From: Spizellomyces punctatus DAOM BR117
Lineage: Eukaryota > Chytridiomycota > Chytridiomycetes > Spizellomycetales > Spizellomycetaceae
Length of the DNA: 64,000 nucleotides
Reading direction: 5' to 3'
NCBI RefSeq assembly: GCF_000182565.1
Contig: NW_015971552.1
Location: forward strand, 1-64,000
Shown here: positions 1-11,659 of the stretch, piece after piece
Layout: every line of letters begins with the position of its first letter
How positions within the stretch are numbered: the stretch's first letter is position 1
The notes under the pieces: generated by a model
Told to the model about the DNA's origin: nothing
Seen by the model: only the letters and a program-made list of their open reading frames with translations
Databases searched by the model: none
Program-made: the position numbers and the translations under genes

Positions 1-80
1 AACCCTAACCCTGACCCTGACCCTGACCCTAACCCTAACCCTGACCCTGACCCTAACCCTAACCCTGACCCTAACCCTAA
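1..80. repeat. Telomere: mixed AACCCT/GACCCT hexamer array
   Basis: The first 78 bases are 13 uninterrupted hexamers, seven AACCCT and six GACCCT, followed by unique sequence from about base 82. On the other strand this reads TTAGGG mixed with TCAGGG. TTAGGG is the usual telomere unit of animals and most fungi, so the left end of the window is a chromosome end. The two unit types are interspersed rather than grouped. Confidence 0.95.
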
Positions 81-456
81 GTATTTGGGACCATCTGGTA
101 CCTAGGATTCGACAAAAAGTCACAACGAAAGCAGCGCTGCACACGAGCAAACACTGCAAGATACCATACACAACAGTCAACATCTCACATGTCGAATAGC
201 GGGACATCTCACTTTTCTAGTTACCAACACAAATGAAGACGCTGGGGGCACCACAAATCCCACAAGTGCCGGTTGCACGAATATTTCAGTCTGCAATACG
301 GTACGTTCTATCTACAGTTGTGGCATCTGGGCCCGTATACAGGCATTCTACACTAAAGAGCACTGTGCAATGTATGTCTAAGTCTAAAGGATCTCATTGG
401 CCTCTACCTAAGCTGACCGCCCGATCGTGATCGTGATGGATTTGCGATTGGGTGTG
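81..456. other. Subtelomeric spacer
   Basis: Unique sequence between the telomere and the first gene. A 65-codon open frame at 233-430 has no recognisable domain or compositional support and is not called. Confidence 0.5.
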
Positions 457-1632
457 CTAGTCCGTGCTTGTGATCAAAATGGTCTGTGAATCCGTCAGCG
501 CCGTATCAATGGGCTGGTAGATTGAGTTCGCACAGCCTTCTGTTGGGCCGCCGCTAACTATTCCTTGCGCGATCGCATGAGTCGTCGGGCGATTTGGGTC
601 TGGCTGAAAGAGCGGTCCCCCACTGTCGCCAGGGCGGGTACACACATCAGCAAGTGTCATGCCCTTTACCTGAACTCCTGCCGATTGGTAATTGGCAGTT
701 GCATCGTAAGCCTTGACCGGTCCACATGTGTACTTTGTCGTCGTCCCGCTCTTGCAAACCGTTGCGCCAATAGGAGCTCTTCCGTAACCAGATATCTTCA
801 GAGTCTTCCCGTTGTGGAGGGTGATCTGCGTCGTAGGTCTAGGCGCAGCGATGTCGTCAACGTGAATGATACCCCAATCCATGGGCCCGAAATTGTTTTT
901 TGTATTTCCGCCGATGAGCAAGGCGTTCCGAAACCAATTGTGACCACCACTTTTCAGGCAATGACCAGCCGACATCAGGAGATCCGCCCCCGATCCGTCC
1001 TTGACCCACCACCCCATAGAGCAGCTCATAAAGTTTGCTGAGGTGAGCTCTTCGCCGTCTAAGATTCCAAATCGCGGCTTTATCTCTGGACTACCGTGGA
1101 TTAGGTTGATGCCAGGGCCCAAACCGGACACTTCATTGATGAATACATCGGTATTTGTGTTGTTGCGCTTGATGTCCCATATACTGACCGCAATATTGTT
1201 GGCTGGGACGTCTACGTACCAGGTGACCCCAGTAGGTTGGTGTTTCTGAGCAGCTGCGTCGACCTGGCTTTTGAGGTCCTCCAGGTCTGATGTAGACCTG
1301 GCGACAAAGCGATGCTCGATATCTGGATCCGTTGACAAATCACGTCGATGTCGGTGCTCCGACTTGATTGCGACGATCAATTTTCCATTTCGCCGATCGA
1401 TCCAATGACCTCCATCTACAGTGGAGTTACTTTGCGAGCTCAGGAGAGTGGCTTTTGTAGAAAGATATTGTTCGCGCTTGAACAGAAAGCCAGCGTGATG
1501 GTGGTCGACTTGTTCTGCTTCGGCTATCGATGCGATAATTTCAGCGTGGACGGGATGTGGGTTTGGAGCTGCGATTGCCGAGCAAATCAACAGAGCCGAT
1601 GTCAGCGTTAAGAAGGCATTGGCAGCGTTCAT
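457..1632 (-). CDS. Secreted streptogrisin-like serine protease precursor (family S1)
   Basis: A single-exon, 391-residue preproprotease predicted to be secreted and to cleave peptide bonds by a chymotrypsin-fold triad. Residues 1-22 form a hydrophobic signal peptide. Residues about 23-180 are a propeptide that contains the WYVDVPANNIAVSI strand typical of streptogrisin/alpha-lytic-protease prodomains. The catalytic residues are visible as His224 in SAGHC, Asp252 in MDWGI and Ser337 in GDSGGP. Cysteines 204/225, 293/303 and 331/367 fit the three disulfides of streptogrisins. The ATG is followed directly by the signal peptide and the gene ends at TAG 457-459. This subfamily is best known from actinobacteria. 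Its place under 500 bp from the telomere, without introns among intron-rich genes, suggests horizontal acquisition or lineage-specific expansion (inference). Confidence 0.88.
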   Translation of the reverse strand: MNAANAFLTLTSALLICSAIAAPNPHPVHAEIIASIAEAEQVDHHHAGFLFKREQYLSTKATLLSSQSNSTVDGGHWIDRRNGKLIVAIKSEHRHRRDLSTDPDIEHRFVARSTSDLEDLKSQVDAAAQKHQPTGVTWYVDVPANNIAVSIWDIKRNNTNTDVFINEVSGLGPGINLIHGSPEIKPRFGILDGEELTSANFMSCSMGWWVKDGSGADLLMSAGHCLKSGGHNWFRNALLIGGNTKNNFGPMDWGIIHVDDIAAPRPTTQITLHNGKTLKISGYGRAPIGATVCKSGTTTKYTCGPVKAYDATANYQSAGVQVKGMTLADVCTRPGDSGGPLFQPDPNRPTTHAIAQGIVSGGPTEGCANSIYQPIDTALTDSQTILITSTD

Positions 1633-3531
1633 TTTTTTCTGGTTAACTTGGAGATCTGGAAGTCTACTCGACTCACTCCGACCTATTTATCGTCCGGCAA
1701 TTCGCACTGCAGTTCGGGCGGTAAATGGCGACCCCCGCCAAGTTCTTTGGCCGTCCCGCATCTCACTGGAGTAGTTGTATTGTGCTGAAACAAGTTCAAC
1801 GCAAGCTTCGACACTCAAAATTTGCTTGCTGTTCGTGTCGGTGAAAGTGCAGCCCTCCGTTGGCTTCGTGTGAGACTTCAAAACTAGCCTGAAGACCTAT
1901 TTTAACCAATGCCCACATACGTAAGTACCAAAGGTTTAGGATATAGATACTAAGAATGTTCAAAATCAAAGCTGAAAGTGGTGTGGCATTGTGGTGTCAG
2001 TCGTTCGCCAGCTCCGATCGGCCTTGTCCCGATCCAGTGGCTCCATCGCAAGAAACCCGTCGAAATACTCAAGTCTCAAAAGACAGTCATGCGCTTTTTG
2101 AAGAATGAGATTGCAGCTGGTACATGAACGCATTCCGTTGATTTAGTGACTTGATTTGATGAATAGGTCAGTACTGCAAAAACACAACTGATTGTTTTTA
2201 GCTAATCATACTGAACTAATACATTGGAAACCCTCCAATATGAATATTTACGCAGAAACGCACAGACATTCTTGAATCGCAACATATTACCCCTGATCGG
2301 TTGCACTTGCATGACTTGCAGTCTTTGATGGCCCCTCACATACGAGATGCCGATACACTCAAGCAACGTTTTGAAAATTGTGTTTTCACCATACGATGCG
2401 AATTGATGCAACCAACCCTCTGATACAAAAACGACATGTCCTTGCGTTACAAAAGAAAGAGAAGGAGGGGCAATCATCGAGCATCAGCGAAACCCACCGT
2501 GGCATTGGTTAAAAAGAATGGTTTAAAAGCATGATGAGAGGTCGAGGGTGCCACCCATCAGATAGTCTGCCGACCTGCTTAACCCTAAGTCTGGTGAGCT
2601 TGCAAACCGGGACAATATCGCTTGCTATAATTGGTACGACATGTTTCGTTGGCCCTCAACCCAGGGTCTATGAAATAACGATATTTTCCAAAGCTTACTG
2701 ACGATTTCTGAGGGTTGGGTCTTTACGAGCAACGCAGAAATAGTTATGTCTTGTAAACGGACCTTGGTTATAATTAGCTTATATCTCTTCACAAACCTAA
2801 ACATTTATTATGAATGCTCATTGAAATTATTTGCCTGAAACGTGTAAGTAGGTGCTAATTATCTAAAATCCACTCAAATGTCCAGAATATACAATTTGAT
2901 TCCCTGTCAAGGGTTGGTCGGATATCTACAAACTGAGAGCGAGCATATGCTTCGTTCGCTATCTGCGCACCTTTGAATGGCCGCCTGCTGTGGGTGATTT
3001 CATTTTTGGCACCGCTAATTCACATTTTAGATGGTGATCACTCCGTCGCTCCTGTTCGATGGAATCTGGAACCAATGACAAAGAGTTTGAGACTGTCTTT
3101 CAGTTCGTCTCGCTGAGAAGCAGGCGCCACTTGTTCGTACCCACTGGGGGTTAAGTCAGGTTTGGTTCCCCTCTACACAATGTTGCACATGTTGAGCTGT
3201 CTTAGTGTCACGACATCAGAACAAGGCCATCTCCTGTAAATATGGTGCATTCGCTGCACGACAAACTGCCGATACTGCAGACTGCATTATTCGTCCTACT
3301 TGCCAGGTCCATAGTCTAGTGCACCAGAATAATGGGAAGTAATTAAGCGGTGTACACACCACCGGCCTCCTCTTTACTGTACGAAGCTCAGGATCCTTCA
3401 AAATACAACGGGCGTGAACGGGCCAAGTATATTTATGGCGCATGGAAATACGCTATATGGGCACCAAGTTTACACCTTTGTGTTCATCAATCAAGCGAGT
3501 ATACTTCTACATCGTCTACAAAGAGAAGGAA
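1633..3531. other. Gene-poor subtelomeric stretch
   Basis: No convincing gene is seen. Open frames of 60-91 codons occur (for example 2202-2477 and 3216-3443 on the minus strand), but they lack domains, signal peptides or splice-linked extensions. Confidence 0.4.
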
Positions 3532-3744
3532 ATGGCTTTAAAGTTTAATGTCTCTTCCGTAGTCCTTGCGTGCACTGTACTGGGATGTGTCTATCGCAGA
3601 ACTGACGCCAAGAGGTTACAGGTACCAGAGTCGAATACGCAAATGACGGTAGCCGCGACGTTGGGCCTTGGTATGACTGCTGCACTAAATATTGCCCTTG
3701 ATCGCGTGGCTTCCACAACAAAAGCCCTAATGCAGGCGTGCTGA
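3532..3744 (+). CDS. Possible small secreted or membrane protein, unrecognised
   Basis: A 70-residue open frame beginning MALKFNVSSVVLACTVLGC. The first 20 residues are hydrophobic enough for a signal peptide or anchor, followed by a basic stretch and a second mildly hydrophobic segment (about residues 38-55). I do not recognise a family. The frame also extends 30 codons upstream to an ATG at 3442, but the signal-like start at 3532 is preferred. Small secreted proteins are common in fungal subtelomeres, but coding status is unproven and could be chance. Confidence 0.22.
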   Translation: MALKFNVSSVVLACTVLGCVYRRTDAKRLQVPESNTQMTVAATLGLGMTAALNIALDRVASTTKALMQAC

Positions 3745-4010
3745 TTCTGTCTCTATCGTTTGTGTTCTACACTGAAAATGTAACAGATTGAAGCGTCAAG
3801 CCATCACAAAAAGAAGGTCAGTTATCTTAGAATAGATGCATAAAAATCTATAAATCCCCAACTATGTGCGCTCCAGTTCTTTCAAGAGAGATCCATCACC
3901 ACATGAATGTTCTCATCGATGCCATTGACATCAGATACCTGCACACCACTATATGAGTCTGAGGGGCTTAAGGGGTCGGGCACGGTTATCTTCTTGATAT
4001 GACACCCTGC
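3745..4010. other. Spacer before the duplicated block
   Basis: AT-rich spacer with no gene seen. Confidence 0.35.
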
Positions 4011-4491
4011 GTTCGATTTGCATCCAATTCCTCTCTGTCACTGTCATTAAAGTGAGTGAGGCCTCAATGGTTAATGGTTGAAGGTTTTCGGGTCACGTAT
4101 GGTGAAGAACTCTACAATGTCAGCGGCTTTTTAAAGCGGAGGGTCGTCATATCATCATGCGGACGTGGATGGGCTTTCAAAGCCTCCTAATTCAGCCCCT
4201 GCTACTGCCCTTCCACGGACCCCGTCAACAAAATCGGACACTGCCATCCTGCTGTTCGATTGCATCCAATTCCTCCCTGTCACTGTCTTTAAAGTGAGTG
4301 AGGCCTCAATGGTTAATGGTTGAAGCTTTTCAAGTCACGTATGGTGAAGAACTCTACAATGTGAGCGAGCGGCCCTTTAAAGCGGAGGGTCGTCATATCA
4401 TCATGCGGACGTGGATGGGCTTCCAAAGCCTCCTAATTCAGCCCCTGCTACTGCCCTTCCACGGACCCCGTCAACAAAATTGGACACTGCC
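4011..4491. repeat. Tandem direct duplication, period about 243 bp
   Basis: Bases 4011-4245 and 4254-4491 are two direct copies that differ by a few substitutions and small indels. Each holds the same landmarks: a GTTCGAT start, GTCACTGTC, GAGGCCTCAATGG, ACGTATGGTGAAGAACTC, the CATCATGCGGACGTGG block and the ACGGACCCCGTCAACAAAAT end. The array lies 200 bp upstream of the sulfotransferase-like start codon, so it may duplicate part of that promoter. A short open frame in the second copy (4298-4549) is not supported as a gene. Confidence 0.88.
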
Positions 4492-4693
4492 TTTAGCTTT
4501 GTGCAGCTGTCAGGTCCCGTCAGCTACTGCATGGCGGAGGTCCCGGTAGAGGTAGTCATCGTTCTTTTTTGGACATGTCATTGTTAAAATTGGACGCTCC
4601 ATCCATAAGTATGAAGAGGCCGTCCCATTTCCTGATCTTCTCATCGTGGACTTCAAGAGAAACAAAGCATCAGCGTCGACCGCCTTCCTGACA

Positions 4694-5568
4694 ATGCCAC
4701 TTGAAATCATCGGCGCTGGTTTTGGACGTACGGGAACAAAGTGCGTTTGATTCCGTTGCTTGTTACTGCCTTCAAGGATCAACTGCGAGAAGGAGATGCT
4801 CATGTTTCAGCACTGATTTCTAGGTCCCTTCAACTTGCTTTGCAGCAACTCGGCTTTCCGTGCTATCATATGACCGAGGCAATCCAACATCCAACGGATT
4901 TTGCGGTGTGGACAGATGCTCACGATGGAAAACAAGTCGACTTGACCCAAATCTTCAACAAATATACGGCCACGCTGGACTGGCCGGCATGCGATTTCTG
5001 GAAGGAGCTCATGGAGGTCTATCCAAATGCCAAAGTCATTCTCTCGGTGAGAGATGCGGACACGTGGTACGAAAGCGTAAGGGAGACCGTATATAAATTG
5101 AATATGCTCCCGAGAAGCATAATTCAGAATTACCCAGACATAGTCAACGTATGTCGGTCGTGCTTAGAAATGGTGTCAAACGATCCTAAAGCATGTTTCT
5201 GATTTGCACAGGTCAACGAATATTGCCAACACAGCATTTGGGGTTTGGGAGGAAACTTCAAAGGCCAGTTCGAGAACCCGGCAATCGCCAAGAAAATCTT
5301 CCGTGATCGCCTCGAGGAGGTCAAGCGTAGCGTGCCCTCGGAAAAGCTCCTCGTCTTCGAGGTGTCGCAAGGTTGGGAACCCTTGTGCAAGTTTTTGGAA
5401 CGCCCAGTACCCAATGAACCCTTTCCTCGAACCAACGAGCGGGCTCTCTTCCAGAGCATGATCCAGGATATCATGACTGGCAGACCGATTGACAAACGGC
5501 CGAATTTTCCAGATCTTCGGCAGAACATTGGCGAGGCTGGGAAGGTGGATGGTGTATCAGAGAATTGA
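4694..5568 (+). CDS. P-loop sulfotransferase-family protein (Sulfotransfer_4 type)
   Basis: Three exons (4694-4740, 4824-5148, 5212-5568) joined by GT..AG introns of 83 and 63 bp give a 242-residue protein. Exon 1 starts MPLEIIGAGFGRTGT and, once spliced, reads GRTGTKSLQLALQQLG. This is the 5'-phosphosulfate-binding loop of the sulfotransferase-like family found widely in fungi and some animals. Further family marks are the CYHM segment, the DWPACDFWKELMEVYPNAKVI stretch and a C-terminal VFEVSQGWEPLCKFL block with PFPRTNE. The predicted role is PAPS-dependent sulfonation of an unknown acceptor; no member with this architecture tells the substrate. There is no signal peptide, so it is probably cytosolic. 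The length is normal for the family. The spliced frame is unbroken, so I regard it as an intact gene despite its subtelomeric place beside a duplication. Confidence 0.85.
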
Positions 5569-8156
5569 GTGGGTTAATCAGAATGACCCCACTGCTAGCA
5601 TATTCAATTGGCAGCTCTTTGTCGTATATCACAATTGTATATTTCCTAGTCGAGAAGATATTTTCTCGTCTCCAAATTGCGATTCATACAACTTAATGAT
5701 TAGGGTCCAGTTATTACTTTCCCGCCAATGCCAGTGTTGTTGCAAGACCAGCGACAACGACGCATAGTTCTTCCCAAAGCTGCGTAACAAACTACGACCG
5801 AGACTTTCAGAGAAATTCAAAACTTGGATTCAGGCATTCTCTCTTCCTCCCGCTAATCTCTTGGATGGCAGCAATCCGCCGGCCACCTACACTATGTTCG
5901 TTTGTTGGCTAGGATAAGGCGATCTTCATCTGATGGACAAGCTCGTGGAGGCATACGTGCCTAAACTAGCATTTGCCATCCTGCCGTGCTTCCAAATCAT
6001 TGAAGGGTACAGTGTCTGGACACCTCTCTTCGGGCGTGCTGCACAACCCATATGTTATGTCGGTACCTAATAGTTTCGGGATGCAAGAGTTAGGAATCCT
6101 TGATGTTGACTGGCCACGGCGGAACTGATTGCCATCTCTCTAACGTTTAGCACTGGACACCCCATTTTGCTGCCTGTTCGATCCCATATATATATATGCC
6201 TGTACGTTGGTTACCATCATGTCACTGGTGATTGCTTAAGGTTACGCATCGGGGACAAACCCAGCCTGTGATTGATAGATGAACCGGCATCTACTGAAAA
6301 CTGCGGACGTGTTCGAATCCGCTCGTTCGTCATCTGCCATGTCATCTGGTGGTAAACTATAGGCCGCATATGTTAATGTTGCATTCTGTATATTGGAGAA
6401 GCTAAGGACAGAGGGATGCCTTTCAATCATCAGGAGCGTTGCCGACAATGGGGAAGATTCGAATCGACCTGTGCTCATTGTCCGATGATTCTTCTTCGCC
6501 ATACATCAGCAAAAACGTTTACCATCAGAATCTGACTGCTCTGGGGTTTTCTCGTAGATTACCCTATGTGAACTTCAAATGGGCAAGAGAGACCCAAATT
6601 GTCGGAAAATGTATGCCTTATAACGGCGACGGGACAGGATAGGTCAGGGGTAAGTCCAGTATTTACATACGTAGAGGTCGAAACCACAGCTTATCTGAGT
6701 AATAGATATCAAATTTCTAGTTCATCTGGGCATGAATTACCGGTATCGCCAGATCCCATCAACCTGCGATCAAGCAATGACTGTTGCCTTGATGGTTGAA
6801 ACGTCAGCAAAAATGAATGGTTCAGCTACTGGAAAGGGTTGAAACAACCAAAGATAATTCATGTCCTCCACTTCCTATACAATCCTCCCACAGTACGCAC
6901 TGAAGGGAGCTTACAATAACAGACTCGGAAATACTCAGTCCTATTGGCGCCAATTGCCATGCCAGTTGCTCACGAGTCCTTGATTCGGATCAATGATGCG
7001 AACGGGGACATTGAAGATAAAACTATCAGGCTATGTGTCTCGAATTTCTAGCTCAAATGACATAGTTTACAGAGAGAGCCGGGGGGTTCCATGGACCACC
7101 ATTGGTATGCTTTACAATAGAGACGACAAGTCAGTGCCCACAAATGTGATATGACAATAAATTATTTAATACTCGAGGCTTCTTGCCAGAGTCAAGTTGT
7201 CAGATAATGATGAGTCTCGAATGATTCAAGTTGTCAGATGATGATGAGTCTCGAATGCAACCGAAGCTTTATCAGCCAAGATATTCTGGAGTGTGTGAGG
7301 GATGGGCGACATGCATAGAGGAAGGGAGGGGATTGATCATATCCTCCCAATAGTACCTTCCAAAGGTAAAAGGTAAAATTGCGAAGATGATTCAATCTCC
7401 TGTTGGAATATGTATCTTATTCACTGCAATCCTACACTCCATTATTTGGCATGTCCTCAGGATGTAGGAAAGACTAGTATACAAGGTCCCTACTATCCCG
7501 CCTGTGGGACCACTCGTACATATCGTCGCTCTGGGTTGCAATGAACCAGGTCAGGATCCGCTGGATGAGATAGTTTACAGGGGACACTTTAGACGTTTCA
7601 AAGACAGTTCGGTAATGTTAAATGCCCTGTGGCGTTCCAGCAACTTGAGTTGACTACGCTCATGTGCCATTGTCATGAAGATAAACAATAAAATGGGTCC
7701 ACCTGCATCCATTTGATGAGTGGAACATGCACTTGTTTTTCTAGATAAACCCCTGTCTTGTTTGCTCTTTTCCCCTCTTGTCCTCCATCCTTGACTCTCA
7801 ACAAGAACCAAATCATCAGCATTGCCAATCTCGCGCCGAGGCCCTCGTCCTCTCGATAATGACAGCATTGCCAAGCAACTAATACGTTGCTATGATCGCA
7901 GATATGTCTTTGTAGATATTTCCCATGCTTATTGTCCAGACTAATTCTGCTTTACAAGTATCTGAACATCCTCTGACCAAACAGCTTCGGAAAGGCCCAG
8001 TGAGATTTTTGTTGTATGATCGTGGACTAATCACCCGGTTGACCAACCGCGACGTATTGCGATGCAGTAGCTATCTGGGCTGCTTGTCGCCAGACCCAAG
8101 TGGTTCTGGTGTATTTTGACATTTGTTATTGGCAAAATACTATCGGTATTATTAAA
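5569..8156. other. Long intergenic region, no convincing gene
   Basis: About 2.6 kb with only scattered short open frames (for example 6242-6502 minus, 7575-7874 minus, 7925-8119 plus). None has a recognisable domain or splices into a longer frame. It contains the short tandem duplication at 7193-7257 and an AT microsatellite-like run near 6188-6198. Confidence 0.45.
7193..7257. repeat. Two-copy 34-bp tandem repeat
   Basis: Two adjacent copies of a unit beginning CAAGTTGTCAGAT and ending GATGAGTCTCGAATG start at 7193 and 7227. They differ at one base in the core. No function is evident. Confidence 0.85.
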
Positions 8157-11100
8157 TTAGTGTTTCAAATAATCTGGCAGCCTAATTTGATGCTCGTATG
8201 CGTCCGCCTGCAGCCTGTGATCCCTCAGTAAATGTTCGATTGCCGAGTAAACTGCAGCATCCGCTCCTATCGTAGACTTGGGGGAGCTAACATGGTGGTT
8301 CAGGTGAGCGGCGAGGATGCTTGACGCGGTTGTGTTTTCCAATTTCCTTTTGGCCGCCTTTTTTGTCTCCTCGTTAACGACCCATTTTCTGTTACAGTTT
8401 GCTAACAAGGCCATCGCAAGCGCACTGACGTTTTGTATCGAATCAACCACAGTGGCAGCAGTAGTCTCCACCGAAGAGAAAGCCGCTTTCACTTCTTGCA
8501 CATCATCCGCTGAGACGATGGGTACACCCAAGGCAAGAGCAACAAGTGCGTTGTCGATTGAAGATGAGAAGGAGAGTACAGTACTGGAAACTGCGATTAA
8601 TAGCCGGTATCTCTCATCGGAGATGTATGGTTCTTCGTGAAAGGCACTTGCAACATCGTCCCTACTTCGGATTGCATCTCTAACGGCTTCTTGGAGGTCG
8701 CTTCCGTGAAGCGGAACCATCAGAAGTTTCCGTCGTCCTAACAGACTTGCAAGTGCAGATGCCACTTCAACGACCACAGGAGCATTCGTAGAACTAGAGG
8801 TGTATGCGACTACGCACGCCCCTGCGACGCTAATTGATGCGCTCTGGAAAGTCCGCATCCTAGCTCTAGTAATATCTCGAGGGGGCTTCAAGTACCCAGT
8901 GTCAATGCCACGGTCCAGAATATATACAGATTCCGGATTACGTCCGCGCTTGACAATGAAGTCACGTACATGTGCGTTTGCTACAAACGTGCGGTAAATA
9001 TACTTTCCGCTAGCAGCAGACATGGCAGCGAAACCCCTCGATAGAGGTCCAGCATCGATGGAATGAATGTAATCATACACCATCGTGTTGTCAGGTAAGT
9101 GCTCGACCAGGGAGGGAAGTGCTTCATATCCAAAAACAGATTCCGTCAGTACAAAAGCTTTAATCCCTCGACTCTCTGCCAAATAGGTCAGGAACCGCGG
9201 AAAATCTGCAGTCCTTAGAAACAGGGGAAGACTAAATACATCATGAGTATACATGTAGTACTCAGGACGGATCTCTTCGGAATCGTGCAAGACGGCAGCT
9301 ACGGTTACACGCCAACCGAGACGAGCTAGGTCGCCGACCATTTGGAGTGTTCTTCGCCCAGAAACATTTCCGCCAAAGCTGTCAATAAGGACCAACGCAC
9401 TGTTTTCCGACATCGATGCAATCCAATTATCAAAGGGGCGTCCCCATCTGACAGTCTCGGAAGGTTGAGATGGGGGAATATCGTGTGCCGGCCATGTTTC
9501 CGAAGTTAAGGACGGATACTTTGAGCGAATGTAGGCAAACGTCTTGTCCCAATTGCTCAAAAGATTTGTCCACGTATGACCACTCCCTACTCGGTACCAG
9601 TACGAAAGTTCCGGAATGGTGGCTCCCCAGTTGCCGTTTGCAGCAAGGCACAGCCAGTAGTCATAGTCATCCCCACCACTATTGAGCGCGGGATCATAGC
9701 TGCAATTGACCGATGCAGAACGACGATACAGCGACCCTGAAAAGAGTCGGTTTCCTGATAGTTGGCGGGACCCCGTATGGGGACCGCTGAGAGTGGTGTC
9801 CTGGTAACTACCGAATGACACCATATACCAGCACACGATTGCCAAGTGCGGATTGGTTTCCAATAACCACACGGCTTGTTCGAGAGATACCAGCTCACGC
9901 AGATCATCGTCATCGAGGCAAACTTCATATTTGGCGTTCGACTAAAAACAAGCGGTATTGACTATTAGCATCAGCACATATCTCCGGCAATGAGCGCAAC
10001 ACACGTACATGCTGTCGTGCCACGTTTCTTGCGTTGGAGATACCCGGATTCCCTGTGTTATTAACCAGCACGATCCGCGGATCTGAGGCCGCTACTCGTG
10101 TGAGCATAGCCATCGCTTCCGGTATATCTGTATGGTCATTTACGATAATCCAACGAAAGGACTGAAGACTTTGTTGGAGCACAAAGGCAGCTGTATCACT
10201 CTCAAAAATCGGTTTAGGATTCTTGGTAACGGTAAGAATAGAAAGGATAGGCGTCGAGCCTGCCAAAGACCCTGACGATAAGAACTGATTGCGCGGTCTG
10301 GCAGGGTGTAGTGGAGTACGCTCGTAAAAGGTTGGCTCTGTCAATCGCCGTGGGCGAGCATTGGGGGACACTTTAAATGTAACAGCTTTTTCCTCGTCAG
10401 GGAGATTGTTCTGAGTCTTGATACTAGCGTCATATAGTGAACGGCATTCCCATCCTGTTTTCTGTCCGTCGAATTTGCAGCCAGGGCCTTCAAGCTTGCT
10501 TCTTTTGATCACTGAGCTCAGTAGAAAGCACCAAGCTATGACCTGCCAACAACAGGCAGCACGGGTCCCCCATTTCGATTTCCTGGCAACTGCACACGTT
10601 GATAACTGTCCCTTGTATGCATCTACTTGGCTATAGCCCTTCCCAGTACCAACAATCTCAATTGGTTCTTCCTTAGTCTGGCAGTAAATACCTCCAACAG
10701 CTCCAGCCATGACCAAAAAAATGCCGATCGTCACCGGGGATTGAGTACTGATATGGAAGTATGTCGGCCACCCATCTTGTTCCATAGTAGACGCTGAAAG
10801 GAGAACGATAACGGCCGTTCCAGTTCTAACAACTTGAAGGATTGTTCCTGAGACGATATGATCCAGAACACGCGCGTAGTAATTTCCGGCGACGGCGAGA
10901 ACAGATGTAAGGACAATGAGTGATGGGATTGACCAATTCGTATTTGCATGCTCTGTTTGCGCAAAATGCTCTCTCGTGTACCCGACTATCAACATCGTGC
11001 CAATCGTGAGTAAGAACGCAAGGTGTCCGTACGAAGTACCGAAATCATCATTTCGGTGGGCCTTGGGTATGCGGGCCCCAGACACACTGCGGAAGAATAT

Positions 11101-11659
11101 CGCAGCAACCACTACTAGCGACATGGTAACGTTCATTCCGGCGATTGTCTCCGCAGACGCTAAGGCAGCGCCGAAAAGCAGGATACCACGAAAGACCCAG
11201 ATAGACAGAATGTGGGGAGATCTCGAGCGCAATGTAGCGATACATGGGTCAATTAACATCCATAGAGTTTGGAAGACGCCAATCGGAAGAAGTGCGATGC
11301 TCCTGTAACACAATAAACGAGACTGAATTGGTAAAATGCTCGACAGATCAATATTTTTGGGGTACCCAAGGCAAAACACTAACACTAACGTACCAATATT
11401 CAAGCGTGAGTGCGACAGAATTAATCAAAGACACCGCCCAAATAGACTGATCATTTTTATCCAAAGGATAATAAATGCCCAGCTTTTTGGCGATGCGTCT
11501 AGATATATGACATGATGATTGATGGATAAGGGACAGGAACAACGCGAATTCGAGATAGGAATCTGGAGGTGCTGTTGTGAAGAAGAGCTTGTTCGCAAGC
11601 AGTCCGGTAACGCTCGTAGCAATCGAGGCAATGATGGCCAGACTTCCTCGCATTGTCAT
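8157..11659 (-). CDS. Multidomain protein: nucleotide-sugar-transporter-like membrane domain + GT2 + GT4-like glycosyltransferase
   Basis: Three exons (11659-11394, 11302-10009, 9941-8157), joined by introns of 91 and 67 bp with GTACGT-type donors, give a predicted 1,114-residue protein. Residues 1 to about 300 hold many hydrophobic helices. Their features, such as SIALLPIGVFQTLW and the last helix IGIFLVMAGAVGGIYC, recall the 10-helix drug/metabolite and nucleotide-sugar transporter fold. From about residue 435 a GT2 (GT-A) domain follows: ILSILTVTKN, WIIVNDHTD, the metal-binding LDDDD created across the second splice (about 529-533), and GGDDYDYWLCLAANG near 609. From about 700 a GT-B, GT4-like part begins (ALVLIDSFGGNVSGRRTLQM) and ends with SSSIDNALVALALGVPIVSADD. 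The inferred role is polymerising or extending a glycan at an internal membrane, with donor import possibly coupled to transfer. An in-frame stop lies upstream, so the start is ATG 11659 or 11653. The transporter assignment is the least certain part. Confidence 0.8.

Noticed and set aside
6300-6330. GTTCGAATCC-like B box suggesting a tRNA gene
   Set aside because: No cloverleaf arms or A box at the right spacing could be formed.
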